From assembly GCA_946481095.1 (NCBI GenBank), contig CAMLML010000131.1:1-6063 (forward strand): a stretch of DNA of 6,063 nt, read 5' to 3'. Positions within the stretch are counted from its first letter, which is position 1. Every line of letters begins with the position of its first letter. This document shows positions 1-6,063 of this stretch, piece after piece. The position numbers and the translations under genes are program-made. The notes under the pieces were generated by a model. It did no database searches, was not told the DNA's origin, and saw only the letters and a program-made list of their open reading frames with translations. The stretch is from an uncultured Cellvibrio sp. (GTDB lineage: Bacteria; Pseudomonadota; Gammaproteobacteria; Pseudomonadales; Cellvibrionaceae).

Positions 1-1875
1 ATTGTCTTCGGCAGTGGTCACCAGTCCCCAGGGTTTACCCAATACATGCGTTAAATCTTTCACTGTGACTTTTTTACCATCATCCGTAATTTCATCAGCA
101 CTTTTTACGCCGTTCACATTAAGCGAAGCCATGGAAAAACTTTGTTCCTGATCAAAATAATATTGTACTAATCCCAGATAATCACCCAGATCATAGTCCA
201 CATCACAGGATAAATTCATTGTGTAATTTCCTGTCGCGTCAGTACGACCAAAAGTGGCTGTTGCAAGATTTTCATATTCGTCATCTGGAATCGCTACCAA
301 TACAACATCTGCAGCCGGTGTGGAATTGTTATTCAACATTTTACCGTCTATAGCGCAACGTGCAGGCACAGATAATGTTATCGGAACTGCAACTGCAGTT
401 GATTCACAGGCAGCCGTGGATAATTCAATAGTCTTATCAATAAATAAATGTGTTGCTGTTGAATAGGTTCTGATTTTTACACTGGTATCCGTATCGGTAT
501 CATCCAATTTCACCAACGATATTCTTATTTCGCCTTGCAAATCCGAAATAAAACTTGTGGCAGAAAAGCTGCGCTGATCATCGTCATCAAAGACATAAAC
601 ATTAGCACCAACTAAAGGCATACCGCCTTCATCCAATAATTTTAAATTTGCGCAAAATGTTGTGGGTTGCGAAAACACCAATGGATAATCCAAATTCCAC
701 CAATTACTGATAAAAATTTCATTGGTCACTTTTATTTCCAGCATGTAGTCAACAGAATCACAATCGAATGCAGTGAAATTGGCTGCCAACAAATTACCTT
801 CTTCATTAAATAAACTGCCTTGACCTAATAAGTCCCATAAACCGCTAACGGGATTATAGGTATAAACCGGAATCTGGAATCCATCCTGACTCGCATCGGA
901 ATCACCCATGGTTGCCAGAGAACGACAACTCTCAACCGGAACACTACGGTTAATGATCACAGGATCGCTGTCTGTTTTTTGCATGCGCCCTGCTTTCCCG
1001 GCAACAATTCTTTCCTTGCGTGCCTGCTGTGCAACCTGCATCAACGACACTCCCTGATTGGTTTTTACATCAGTGTAATTAAAAGCAATTGACAATAATT
1101 TATTGCCATCACTGTCTTCATACGCACCCGGAAAATAAACTGCATCAGCAGGATTGGTTGGATCAAACGCTTTCATTTGCACATCAAGGCTGGTAGTACC
1201 TGAAGGCAATGCTGACTGTGGAATAAATACACTTAATTCCTTACCATCCGCACTGTCAGATTCACCTAACAAGTTATCCGTAACACTAAAATTAAAACCA
1301 TTCACAATTTCACCCGAAATGGTTTGTGCTTCTGCTATAGAAACCTGGGCTCGAGGTAATTCAGTTAGTTCTGCCTGCAATTCAATTTTTTCGGTAAAAT
1401 CAAAACGGCGTGCATAATCTGTGAATCCTTGTTTTGAAATATGTACAACAACATATTGACTTCCACTCGCAGTTAACTGGCTTGAGAACCCCAAATCATC
1501 GCCAATTTCTACAGCGCTGTCAGTATTGGATTCAAGAATTTGCTGATCTGCATCCAACAAGGAAATATCAACACGAATAGTATCGGCGTCCGGATTTTCA
1601 ATCGGAACACCATTCTCATCTCTAACCACAAGGTTACCGGATATGTTCAGTGTTTTTGCAACACTTGTTACCGAAGATTGCGATGAACCGAATTGACTGG
1701 AACCCGGTGATGAAGATTGTGTCGAAGCAGAAATTGATGAAGAAATACTGGAATTGCCAAGACTGACTGCAACAACTGAGCTGGAAGAGGATTTCGGTTT
1801 ATCATCTGACCCGCCGCCGCATGCAACTAGCGAAGTAATGAGTGCAAGTAGCACAAGATGTTTTTGAACTAACAT
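1..1875 (-). CDS. Large Ser-linker surface lipoprotein with carboxypeptidase-regulatory-like domains (3' end outside window)
   Basis: The minus-strand frame is open for 625 codons from an ATG at 1875 to the window edge, with no stop, so the C-terminus is missing. GGGAG lies about 9 bases before the ATG. The N-terminus is a lipoprotein signal: basic start, hydrophobic core, lipobox LVAC with Cys19, followed by GGG. With no Asp at +2, outer-membrane sorting is likely. Residues 29-70 form a Ser-rich linker of the kind seen in Cellvibrio and Saccharophagus secreted proteins. Segments about 78-170, 407-500 and 506-575 look like carboxypeptidase-regulatory-like beta-sandwiches (for example GNLVVRDENGVPI, LLDEGGMPLVGANVYVFDDD, and GRTDATGNYTMNLSCD). 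Residues about 188-350 carry a DPTNPADAVYFPG motif and then a GLWDLLGQGSL motif, resembling a beta-rich module of bacterial surface proteins. Six further cysteines (317, 372, 408, 490, 507, 557) fit an exported fold with disulphides. No catalytic motif is visible. The role is unknown; adhesion or polysaccharide/surface binding is a guess. Confidence 0.86.
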   Translation of the reverse strand, partial: MLVQKHLVLLALITSLVACGGGSDDKPKSSSSSVVAVSLGNSSISSSISASTQSSSPGSSQFGSSQSSVTSVAKTLNISGNLVVRDENGVPIENPDADTIRVDISLLDADQQILESNTDSAVEIGDDLGFSSQLTASGSQYVVVHISKQGFTDYARRFDFTEKIELQAELTELPRAQVSIAEAQTISGEIVNGFNFSVTDNLLGESDSADGKELSVFIPQSALPSGTTSLDVQMKAFDPTNPADAVYFPGAYEDSDGNKLLSIAFNYTDVKTNQGVSLMQVAQQARKERIVAGKAGRMQKTDSDPVIINRSVPVESCRSLATMGDSDASQDGFQIPVYTYNPVSGLWDLLGQGSLFNEEGNLLAANFTAFDCDSVDYMLEIKVTNEIFISNWWNLDYPLVFSQPTTFCANLKLLDEGGMPLVGANVYVFDDDDQRSFSATSFISDLQGEIRISLVKLDDTDTDTSVKIRTYSTATHLFIDKTIELSTAACESTAVAVPITLSVPARCAIDGKMLNNNSTPAADVVLVAIPDDEYENLATATFGRTDATGNYTMNLSCDVDYDLGDYLGLVQYYFDQEQSFSMASLNVNGVKSADEITDDGKKVTVKDLTHVLGKPWGLVTTAEDN

Positions 1876-2063
1876 GATTAATCTCCCTGGATTTTTGTTA
1901 ATAATTTTGACAATCCGGGCATGCTAATCATTAAAAGCTGAACTTTTTATGAACACAAAAACGTATTTTCTACAGGAATGAAATTGATCACAAACCAAAA
2001 ATTCATTACTGCCCAAGCTTCATGTTAAGCTTCGCTTCAGTTTCGTTAGCACGAGTGAATTTT
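1876..2063. promoter_or_regulatory. Divergent intergenic region between the lipoprotein gene and mpl
   Basis: This 188-base AT-rich gap must hold the start signals of both divergent genes. For mpl, TTGACA at 1907-1912 is a perfect -35 match, but the hexamer 17 bases on (ATTAAA, 1930-1935) matches only 3 of 6. For the lipoprotein, the minus strand has TTGTGA (1993-1988), a 17-base spacer and GAAAAT (1970-1965), which is 8 of 12 matches. Overlapping that -35, 1977-1992 reads AATGA-N6-TCACA, 8 of 10 to the CRP/Vfr consensus TGTGA-N6-TCACA. All of these are weak and could be chance. Nothing coding was recognised here. Confidence 0.3.
2015..2032. repeat. Short palindrome AAGCTT-N6-AAGCTT upstream of mpl
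   Basis: Two AAGCTT hexamers (2015-2020 and 2027-2032) flank six bases, forming an 18-base interrupted palindrome 31 bases before the preferred mpl start. It has the shape of a small operator, but no known regulator is recognised. It overlaps the upstream ATG at 2022, which I do not use as the mpl start. Confidence 0.3.
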
Positions 2064-3422
2064 ATGCATATCCATATTCTCGGTATTTGCGGCACATTTA
2101 TGGGCAGCCTGGCACAGTTAGCCAAAGCATTGGGTCATAAAGTCACCGGCAGTGATGCCAATGTTTATCCACCTATGAGTACACAACTTGAGCAAACGGG
2201 AATTGAATTGATTCAGGGATTTGATCCCATTCATTTAAAACCTGCACCCGATCTGGTGATTATTGGCAATGCCATGAGCCGCGGCAATCCATCTGTTGAA
2301 TATGTATTGAATCAAGGTATTGCTTATACATCTGGCCCACAGTGGTTACACGATTTTGTATTGCCTAATAAATGGGTACTAGCCGTTGCGGGTACTCATG
2401 GCAAAACTACCACCTCATCCATGCTGGCCTGGATTCTGGAATATGCGGGCATGAAACCCGGATTTTTAATTGGTGGCGTGACTAAAAATTTTCCAACTTC
2501 TGCGCGTTTGGGTGAGTCTGATTTTTTTGTTGTTGAAGCGGATGAATATGACAGCGCATTTTTTGACAAGCGATCCAAATTTGTTCACTACAATGCACGC
2601 ACCGTGATTTTAAACAATCTCGAATTTGATCACGCCGATATTTTTTCTGATCTCGCTGCCATACAAACACAATTCCATCATTTGATTCGTACAGTTCCCG
2701 GTAACGGTTTAATTATTTCGCCCGCTGAAGACGCGGCTTTAAATGAGGTTTTGAAAAAAGGCTGTTGGACAACCCAAACAAAATTCTCACTGGAAGCTAC
2801 TGATTGCGAATGGCATGCTGAATTAAAGTCAGAAGATGGATCTGCTTTTTCTATTTTTCATAACCAACAAAAAATAGCTGAGGTTAACTGGCAACAAACC
2901 GGTTTACACAATGTCAATAATGCACTGGCTGCATTAATCGCTGCGCGTAATGTAGGTGTTGATCCGATTACATCTGCAAAAGCACTGGAAAATTTTGCCG
3001 GTGTAAAACGTCGTATGGAATGTTTGGCGGATATCGATTCGGTAAAAGTCTACGACGACTTCGCACATCATCCGACAGCAATCAAAACCACACTCGCTGG
3101 ATTACGCGCAAAAGTCGGCACAGAAAAAATTATTGCTATTATCGAACCCCGTTCCAATACAATGCGTATGGGTGTGCATAAAGATGCTTTGGGGAAAAGT
3201 ACGGTAGATGCCGACATGGTACTTTGGTATCAACCTGCCAATGTTGATTGGGCAATGGATGATGTTGTGAATAAAAGCCCGGTACCCGCAAAATTATTAC
3301 GCGACCTGGATGGGCTGGTAAAAACTGCTGTTGCGCTGAAAGAAAAAAATACGCATTTTGTAATTATGAGTAATGGCGGGTTTGGTGGTGTGCATCAAAA
3401 ATTAATTGATGCGTTGAAATAA
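2064..3422 (+). CDS. mpl: UDP-N-acetylmuramate:L-alanyl-gamma-D-glutamyl-meso-diaminopimelate ligase (Mpl)
   Basis: This cytoplasmic Mur-family ligase uses ATP to join the recycled tripeptide L-Ala-gamma-D-Glu-meso-DAP to UDP-MurNAc, returning old peptidoglycan to synthesis. The product is 452 residues, close to the 457 of E. coli Mpl. It opens MHIHILGICGTFMGSLAQLA, which matches the E. coli start almost residue for residue, followed by GSDANVYPPMS. The ATP P-loop is GTHGKTT (about 110-116). Other motifs are EADEYDSAFFDKRSKF (about 158-173), HNVNNALAA (282-290), KRRMECLA (315-322), DDFAHHPTA (331-339), EPRSNTMRMG (361-370) and SNGGFGGVHQKL near the C-terminus. These separate Mpl from MurC. 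An in-frame ATG at 2022 would add 14 residues, but it has no Shine-Dalgarno and the extra residues lie outside the family alignment. The ATG at 2064 has GAGTG six bases before it. The gene converges on ribE. Confidence 0.96.
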   Translation: MHIHILGICGTFMGSLAQLAKALGHKVTGSDANVYPPMSTQLEQTGIELIQGFDPIHLKPAPDLVIIGNAMSRGNPSVEYVLNQGIAYTSGPQWLHDFVLPNKWVLAVAGTHGKTTTSSMLAWILEYAGMKPGFLIGGVTKNFPTSARLGESDFFVVEADEYDSAFFDKRSKFVHYNARTVILNNLEFDHADIFSDLAAIQTQFHHLIRTVPGNGLIISPAEDAALNEVLKKGCWTTQTKFSLEATDCEWHAELKSEDGSAFSIFHNQQKIAEVNWQQTGLHNVNNALAALIAARNVGVDPITSAKALENFAGVKRRMECLADIDSVKVYDDFAHHPTAIKTTLAGLRAKVGTEKIIAIIEPRSNTMRMGVHKDALGKSTVDADMVLWYQPANVDWAMDDVVNKSPVPAKLLRDLDGLVKTAVALKEKNTHFVIMSNGGFGGVHQKLIDALK

Positions 3423-3433
3423 TTTTTGTAGGC

Positions 3434-3520
3434 CGTAGGTTGGAAGAGCGCAGCGACTTCCGACAAGTTATCCTGGTTCATAATAAAATGGCGGAAGTCG
3501 CTGCGCTCTTCCAACCTACG
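3434..3520. repeat. Perfect 29-bp inverted repeat element between convergent mpl and ribE
   Basis: The left arm 3434-3462 is the exact reverse complement of the right arm 3492-3520, with a 29-base AT-rich loop. Outside the arms, TTTTG (3424-3428) and CAAAA (3521-3525) pair as well if the left side carries a five-base insertion. Each arm begins GTAGGTTGGAAGAGCGCAGC (read inward) and can also fold weakly on itself through GGAAG/CTTCC. This resembles the dispersed GTAGGTTGG-type palindromic repeats common between genes in gammaproteobacteria. RNA from either strand would form a very stable hairpin, so it may protect 3' ends or stop transcription from both sides. Neither side has an immediate T-tract, so it is not a textbook intrinsic terminator. 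Confidence 0.9.
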
Positions 3521-4169
3521 CAAAACCATTTTTCGTCAAAAATTCCAGAGTAATCCCACTGGATGACTCAGCCGCTTTTTCGCCGAGCATCAACCGCTCG
3601 AGATAACGAGCTAACACATCGACTTCGAGATTAACCCGCGTTCCTATCTGATAAGAATCCATAATCGTCCATTGCAAAGTATGCGGAACAATATTCAATT
3701 CAAATTCAGCACCGTCGATTTTATTCACTGTGAGACTGGTCCCATCAATAGTGATGGAGCCTTTATGTGCAATATATTTTGCGAGTTCTTTCGGCGCACG
3801 AATACGGAAACGTTCGGAACGCGCATCTGGATAACGTGCAACCACTTCACCCACGCCATCAACATGACCACTCACAATATGCCCGCCTAAACGTGTTTGT
3901 GGTGTGAGTGCTTTTTCGAGATTAACGGGCTGGCCTATTTTCCAGGAAGGCAAGGTAGTGTTATCGAGTGTTTCTCGTGATACATCTGCCCAATAACCAT
4001 CACCGGGCAATTCCACTACCGTTAAACACACACCACTGGTTGCAATTGAATCGCCTAATTTCACATCGGATAAATTCAAATTGCCAGTGTGAATACGCAA
4101 ACGCAAATCACCATTTTTTGGTTGAAGTGAAACGACTTTTCCGACTGCTTCTATGATGCCTGTGAACAT
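3516..4169 (-). CDS. ribE: Riboflavin synthase, alpha chain
   Basis: This enzyme dismutates two 6,7-dimethyl-8-ribityllumazine molecules to riboflavin and 5-amino-6-ribitylamino-uracil, the last step of riboflavin synthesis, as a cytoplasmic homotrimer. The 217-residue product has the family's start MFTGIIEAVG and its duplicated lumazine-binding barrels. The first barrel (about 1-90) carries SGVCLTV (45-51, with Cys48). The second (about 97-190) carries GGHIVSGHVD (95-104) and IDGTSLTV (141-148). The family is usually 200-220 residues. The frame is open to an ATG at 4250, but those 27 extra residues (containing [13 protein letters not shown]) are the translation of the repeat at 4204-4381. 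The true start at 4169 has GAGAAA about 9 bases upstream. The last Ala codon and the TAG stop fall inside the right arm of the inverted repeat at 3434-3520. In the literature this gene is called ribE or ribC. Confidence 0.95.
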   Translation of the reverse strand: MFTGIIEAVGKVVSLQPKNGDLRLRIHTGNLNLSDVKLGDSIATSGVCLTVVELPGDGYWADVSRETLDNTTLPSWKIGQPVNLEKALTPQTRLGGHIVSGHVDGVGEVVARYPDARSERFRIRAPKELAKYIAHKGSITIDGTSLTVNKIDGAEFELNIVPHTLQWTIMDSYQIGTRVNLEVDVLARYLERLMLGEKAAESSSGITLEFLTKNGFA

Positions 4170-4203
4170 ATTTTTCTCAAAAATAGAAATAATTTTTGCC
4201 TTT

Positions 4204-4381
4204 GCCCTCACCCTAGCCCTCTCCCGGAGGGAGAGGGAATAGTTCCCCACTTTGAAAAAGGGGGGTTAGGGGGGATTTAAAATCTTAAAAATTGCAACCA
4301 TCTTAAATCCCTCCCCCGCCTCCCTTTTTCAAAGGGAGGAGCCAATCCCCTCTCCCTCCGGGAGAGGGCTAGGGTGAGGGC
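4204..4381. repeat. 178-bp nested palindromic repeat element between ribD and ribE
   Basis: The outer arms 4204-4237 and 4348-4381 are perfect 34-base reverse complements. Further in, the pairing continues imperfectly: ACTTTGAAAAAGGGG near 4249-4264 against the CCCTTTTTCAAAGGG stretch near 4322-4336, then GGATTTAA (4273-4280) against TTAAATCC (4303-4310). The centre is AT-rich. Each outer arm is also a hairpin by itself, with a 9-bp stem and 3-base loop (4217-4237 and 4348-4368). An inner 8-bp stem with a 3-base loop lies at 4320-4338. No ORF with a recognisable transposase is inside and no target-site duplication is evident, so it is a MITE- or REP-like non-coding element. It supplies the ribD stop and forms most of the 199-base ribD-ribE spacer. 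Such CCCTCACCCTAGCCCTCTCC repeats recur in many proteobacterial genomes. Confidence 0.92.
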
Positions 4382-5478
4382 TTCGCCACAATCCGCCAAT
4401 CCTTCCCCACTGCTCTCACATCCACAATCTGCAAATCCACTGCAGAATTTAATTCCTGCAAAGGCAATTCAAATAATGGTCGTGCCAAATTTCCCATTAA
4501 TTTGGGAGCCATGTAAATAATCAACTCATCAATTAATCCCGCTGACAAAAAACTGCCGGCGAGTGTTGCACCGGATTCAATTAATACATCATTGATTTGT
4601 TTTTCAGCCAACAAACGAATTAATTTTTGCAGATCAATTTTTTGTTCTGCATTGGGCAATGCAATAACCTCAACCCAATCAGGATATTGTTTTATCGATT
4701 GATCCAAGGCATGCACCAATAAAATCGGCGACGGAGTCTGAAAAAATTTTGCGTCGGGCATGGTGCGCTGACGTGAATCCAACAGCACTCGCAAAGGTGG
4801 TAGCGCAATTATATCCTGTGCATTTTCAAGATGTAATTCCGATTCACGCAAAGTCAAACTTGCGTTATCCGAAATCACTGTATCAGCGCCGGAAATAATA
4901 GCACCGCTTTGTGCACGCAAGCGCTGCACATCTGAACGCGCGGCAGCGCTGGTGATCCATTGGCTTTTTCCATCGGCCATTGCAGTTCGACCATCCAAAC
5001 TCATTGCTAACTTACAACGCACATAGGGTAATTTTTTTTCCATGCGTTTGATAAAACCGGAGTTTAATTCGCGTGCTGAAGATTCCAGCACAGGGCCTGT
5101 TACCTCAACGCCTGCATCACGTAAAATTTTTAAACCGCGTCCGGCCACAAGAGGATTGGGATCTTGCATGGCATACACCACACGTGCAATTCCCGCCGTA
5201 ATTAATGCATTTGCACAGGGGCCCGTTTTACCTGTGTGACTGCAGGGTTCGAGCGTGACATAAGCGGTTGCATTTCGGGATTTATCGCCAGCGTCACGCA
5301 ACGCGTTTACTTCTGCATGTGCATCACCGGCGCGATAATGCCAACCTTCGGCAATTAATTGATTATCTTTGACAATTACACAACCCACTCGCGGATTGGG
5401 TCTTGTGGTGTAAAAACCACGCTCTGCCAAACGCAAGGCTTGCGACATCCAGTAGTGATCATTCACAGAATTATTCAT
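4369..5478 (-). CDS. ribD: Bifunctional diaminohydroxyphosphoribosylaminopyrimidine deaminase / 5-amino-6-(5-phosphoribosylamino)uracil reductase (RibD)
   Basis: RibD carries out the second and third steps of riboflavin synthesis: zinc-dependent deamination of the pyrimidine made by GTP cyclohydrolase II, then NADPH-dependent reduction of its ribose to ribityl. The 369-residue product matches the 367 of E. coli RibD from end to end. The N-terminal deaminase domain (about 1-145) has HAEVNAL with His54 and Glu56, and PCSHTGKTGPC with zinc ligands Cys79 and Cys88. The reductase domain (about 151-366) has KLAMSLDGRTA (156-166), ESGATLAGSF (301-310) and DELIIYMAPKLMG (317-329). The start lies three bases after the nrdR stop. 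I see no Shine-Dalgarno at normal distance, so translational coupling to nrdR is likely. The last three codons (Pro-Ser-Pro) and the TAG lie inside the 178-bp repeat, so the native end of the protein has probably been replaced. The fold should be unaffected. Confidence 0.97.
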   Translation of the reverse strand: MNNSVNDHYWMSQALRLAERGFYTTRPNPRVGCVIVKDNQLIAEGWHYRAGDAHAEVNALRDAGDKSRNATAYVTLEPCSHTGKTGPCANALITAGIARVVYAMQDPNPLVAGRGLKILRDAGVEVTGPVLESSARELNSGFIKRMEKKLPYVRCKLAMSLDGRTAMADGKSQWITSAAARSDVQRLRAQSGAIISGADTVISDNASLTLRESELHLENAQDIIALPPLRVLLDSRQRTMPDAKFFQTPSPILLVHALDQSIKQYPDWVEVIALPNAEQKIDLQKLIRLLAEKQINDVLIESGATLAGSFLSAGLIDELIIYMAPKLMGNLARPLFELPLQELNSAVDLQIVDVRAVGKDWRIVAKPSP

Positions 5479-5481
5479 CGA

Positions 5482-5949
5482 TTAGTTTGTATCTTCATTG
5501 GAGTGCTCAAGTCGATCAATTTCCTGACGAAACTCACTTAAATCTTTAAAACGACGATACACAGACGCAAAACGCACGTAAGCCACTTCATCCAATTGCT
5601 TTAATTGCTCCATCACTTTTTCACCCACCACCACCGATTTGACTTCGCGCTCGCCTGTCGCCTGCAAAAAATGTTTGATGTGATTGAGCGCAGATTCAAT
5701 CGCTTCAATACTCACCGGACGTTTTTCCAATGCACGCAATAACCCGGCACGCAATTTATTTTCATCGAAAGGCTCGCGAGTGCCATTTTTTTTGATGATG
5801 CGCGGCATCAATAATTCGGCAATTTCAAAAGTCGTAAAACGTTCCTTGCAGGATAAACATTCCCGACGTCGACGAACCTGATCACCTTCGGCAACCAATC
5901 GCGAATCAATTACTTTGGTATCTTCAGCGCTACAAAATGGACAGTGCAT
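5482..5949 (-). CDS. nrdR: Transcriptional repressor NrdR
   Basis: NrdR is a cytoplasmic zinc- and nucleotide-binding repressor that binds paired NrdR boxes before ribonucleotide reductase operons, sensing ATP/dATP. The product is 155 residues (E. coli 149). It begins [17 protein letters not shown]. The zinc ribbon uses Cys3, Cys6, Cys31 and Cys34, with the RRRRECLSC stretch next to FTTFE. The ATP-cone follows at about 49-139, from [18 protein letters not shown] to [19 protein letters not shown]. The start at 5949 has AAAGG about 10 bases upstream. It leads the nrdR-ribD-ribE run, and only 47 bases separate it from the repeat copy at 5997. I see no NrdR box or clear promoter in that gap, so transcription may begin further upstream. 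In many gammaproteobacteria glyA lies just upstream; here that would be outside the window. Confidence 0.97.
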   Translation of the reverse strand: MHCPFCSAEDTKVIDSRLVAEGDQVRRRRECLSCKERFTTFEIAELLMPRIIKKNGTREPFDENKLRAGLLRALEKRPVSIEAIESALNHIKHFLQATGEREVKSVVVGEKVMEQLKQLDEVAYVRFASVYRRFKDLSEFRQEIDRLEHSNEDTN

Positions 5950-5996
5950 GGAATTGGCCTTTTTGAAAAATAGGTGGGAATGATAGCGGGTTTTAT

Positions 5997-6063
5997 GCCC
6001 TCACCCTAGCCCTCTCCCGGAGGGAGAGGGGACAGTTCCCCACTTTGAAAAAGGGGGGTTAGG
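5997..6063. repeat. Second, partial copy of the palindromic repeat upstream of nrdR
   Basis: These 67 bases match 4204-4270 in the same orientation with two differences, just after the first 34 bases (GAC here against AAT there). The 9-bp stem with 3-base loop is kept at 6010-6030. The copy runs off the right edge, so it is unknown whether the second half of the palindrome is present. It sits upstream of nrdR and could affect the mRNA between the preceding gene and nrdR. Confidence 0.93.

Noticed and set aside
254..466. Plus-strand ORF of 70 codons
   Set aside because: It is antisense to the open lipoprotein frame, which has a signal peptide and ribosome site. The product has low-complexity composition and no family features.
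1154..1417. Plus-strand ORF of 87 codons
   Set aside because: It is the reverse-strand shadow of the same lipoprotein gene, with no domain or ribosome site recognised.
2022..2063. Upstream start for mpl (14 extra residues)
   Set aside because: There is no Shine-Dalgarno before 2022, and the conserved Mpl N-terminus begins at the ATG at 2064.
2396..2670. Two minus-strand ORFs inside mpl
   Set aside because: They lie wholly within the highly conserved Mpl coding region and have no recognisable product.
3434..3530. Classical rho-independent terminator for mpl or ribE
   Set aside because: The hairpin is strong, but no run of T follows directly on either strand. It is listed as a repeat with possible terminator activity.
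3672..4156. Two plus-strand ORFs opposite ribE
   Set aside because: They are antisense shadows of a conserved enzyme gene and resemble no known protein.
4170..4368. FMN riboswitch before ribE
   Set aside because: The spacer is fully explained by the palindromic repeat, and I do not see the conserved RFN-element core sequences.
4204..4381. CRISPR array or attachment site
   Set aside because: The repeats are inverted, not regularly spaced direct repeats, and no integrase, tRNA or target duplication is nearby.
5042..5881. Plus-strand ORFs opposite ribD and nrdR
   Set aside because: They are antisense to two well-conserved genes and carry no protein features of their own.

Overview
This looks like ordinary chromosome from a gammaproteobacterium, most likely of the Cellvibrio/Saccharophagus/Teredinibacter type. 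The evidence is the gene order nrdR-ribD-ribE, a classical gammaproteobacterial Mpl, a surface lipoprotein with a long serine-rich linker after its lipobox, and moderate GC. The genus is an inference; no marker gene settles it.

Layout: (1) Positions 1-1875, minus strand: the first 625 codons of a large lipoprotein whose 3' end lies beyond the left edge. It has a signal peptide with lipobox, a Ser-rich linker and several beta-sandwich, carboxypeptidase-regulatory-like segments. (2) Positions 1876-2063: a divergent intergenic region with weak promoter candidates for both sides. (3) Positions 2064-3422, plus strand: mpl, the murein tripeptide recycling ligase. (4) Positions 3434-3520: a perfect 29-bp inverted repeat between convergent mpl and ribE. 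(5) Positions 3516-5949, minus strand: nrdR, then ribD, then ribE, probably one transcription unit. It carries the NrdR repressor of ribonucleotide reductase genes and two riboflavin enzymes (RibD deaminase/reductase and the riboflavin synthase alpha chain). (6) A 178-bp nested palindromic element (4204-4381) splits ribD from ribE. A 67-bp partial copy of it (5997-6063) lies upstream of nrdR and runs off the right edge.

How the genes work together: RibD makes 5-amino-6-(ribitylamino)uracil phosphate from the GTP cyclohydrolase II product, and RibE makes riboflavin from lumazine at the end of the same pathway. NrdR is a common neighbour of ribD. Mpl acts separately, in cell-wall recycling.

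I see no new defence, mobile or metabolic system. The most notable signal is the repeats. Two unrelated palindromic families have invaded the rib region, and each supplies the last codons and stop of a rib gene: ribD from the 178-bp element, ribE from the 29-bp inverted repeat. The 178-bp element also creates a false 27-residue N-terminal extension on the ribE reading frame. The large lipoprotein is the only gene whose function is open.
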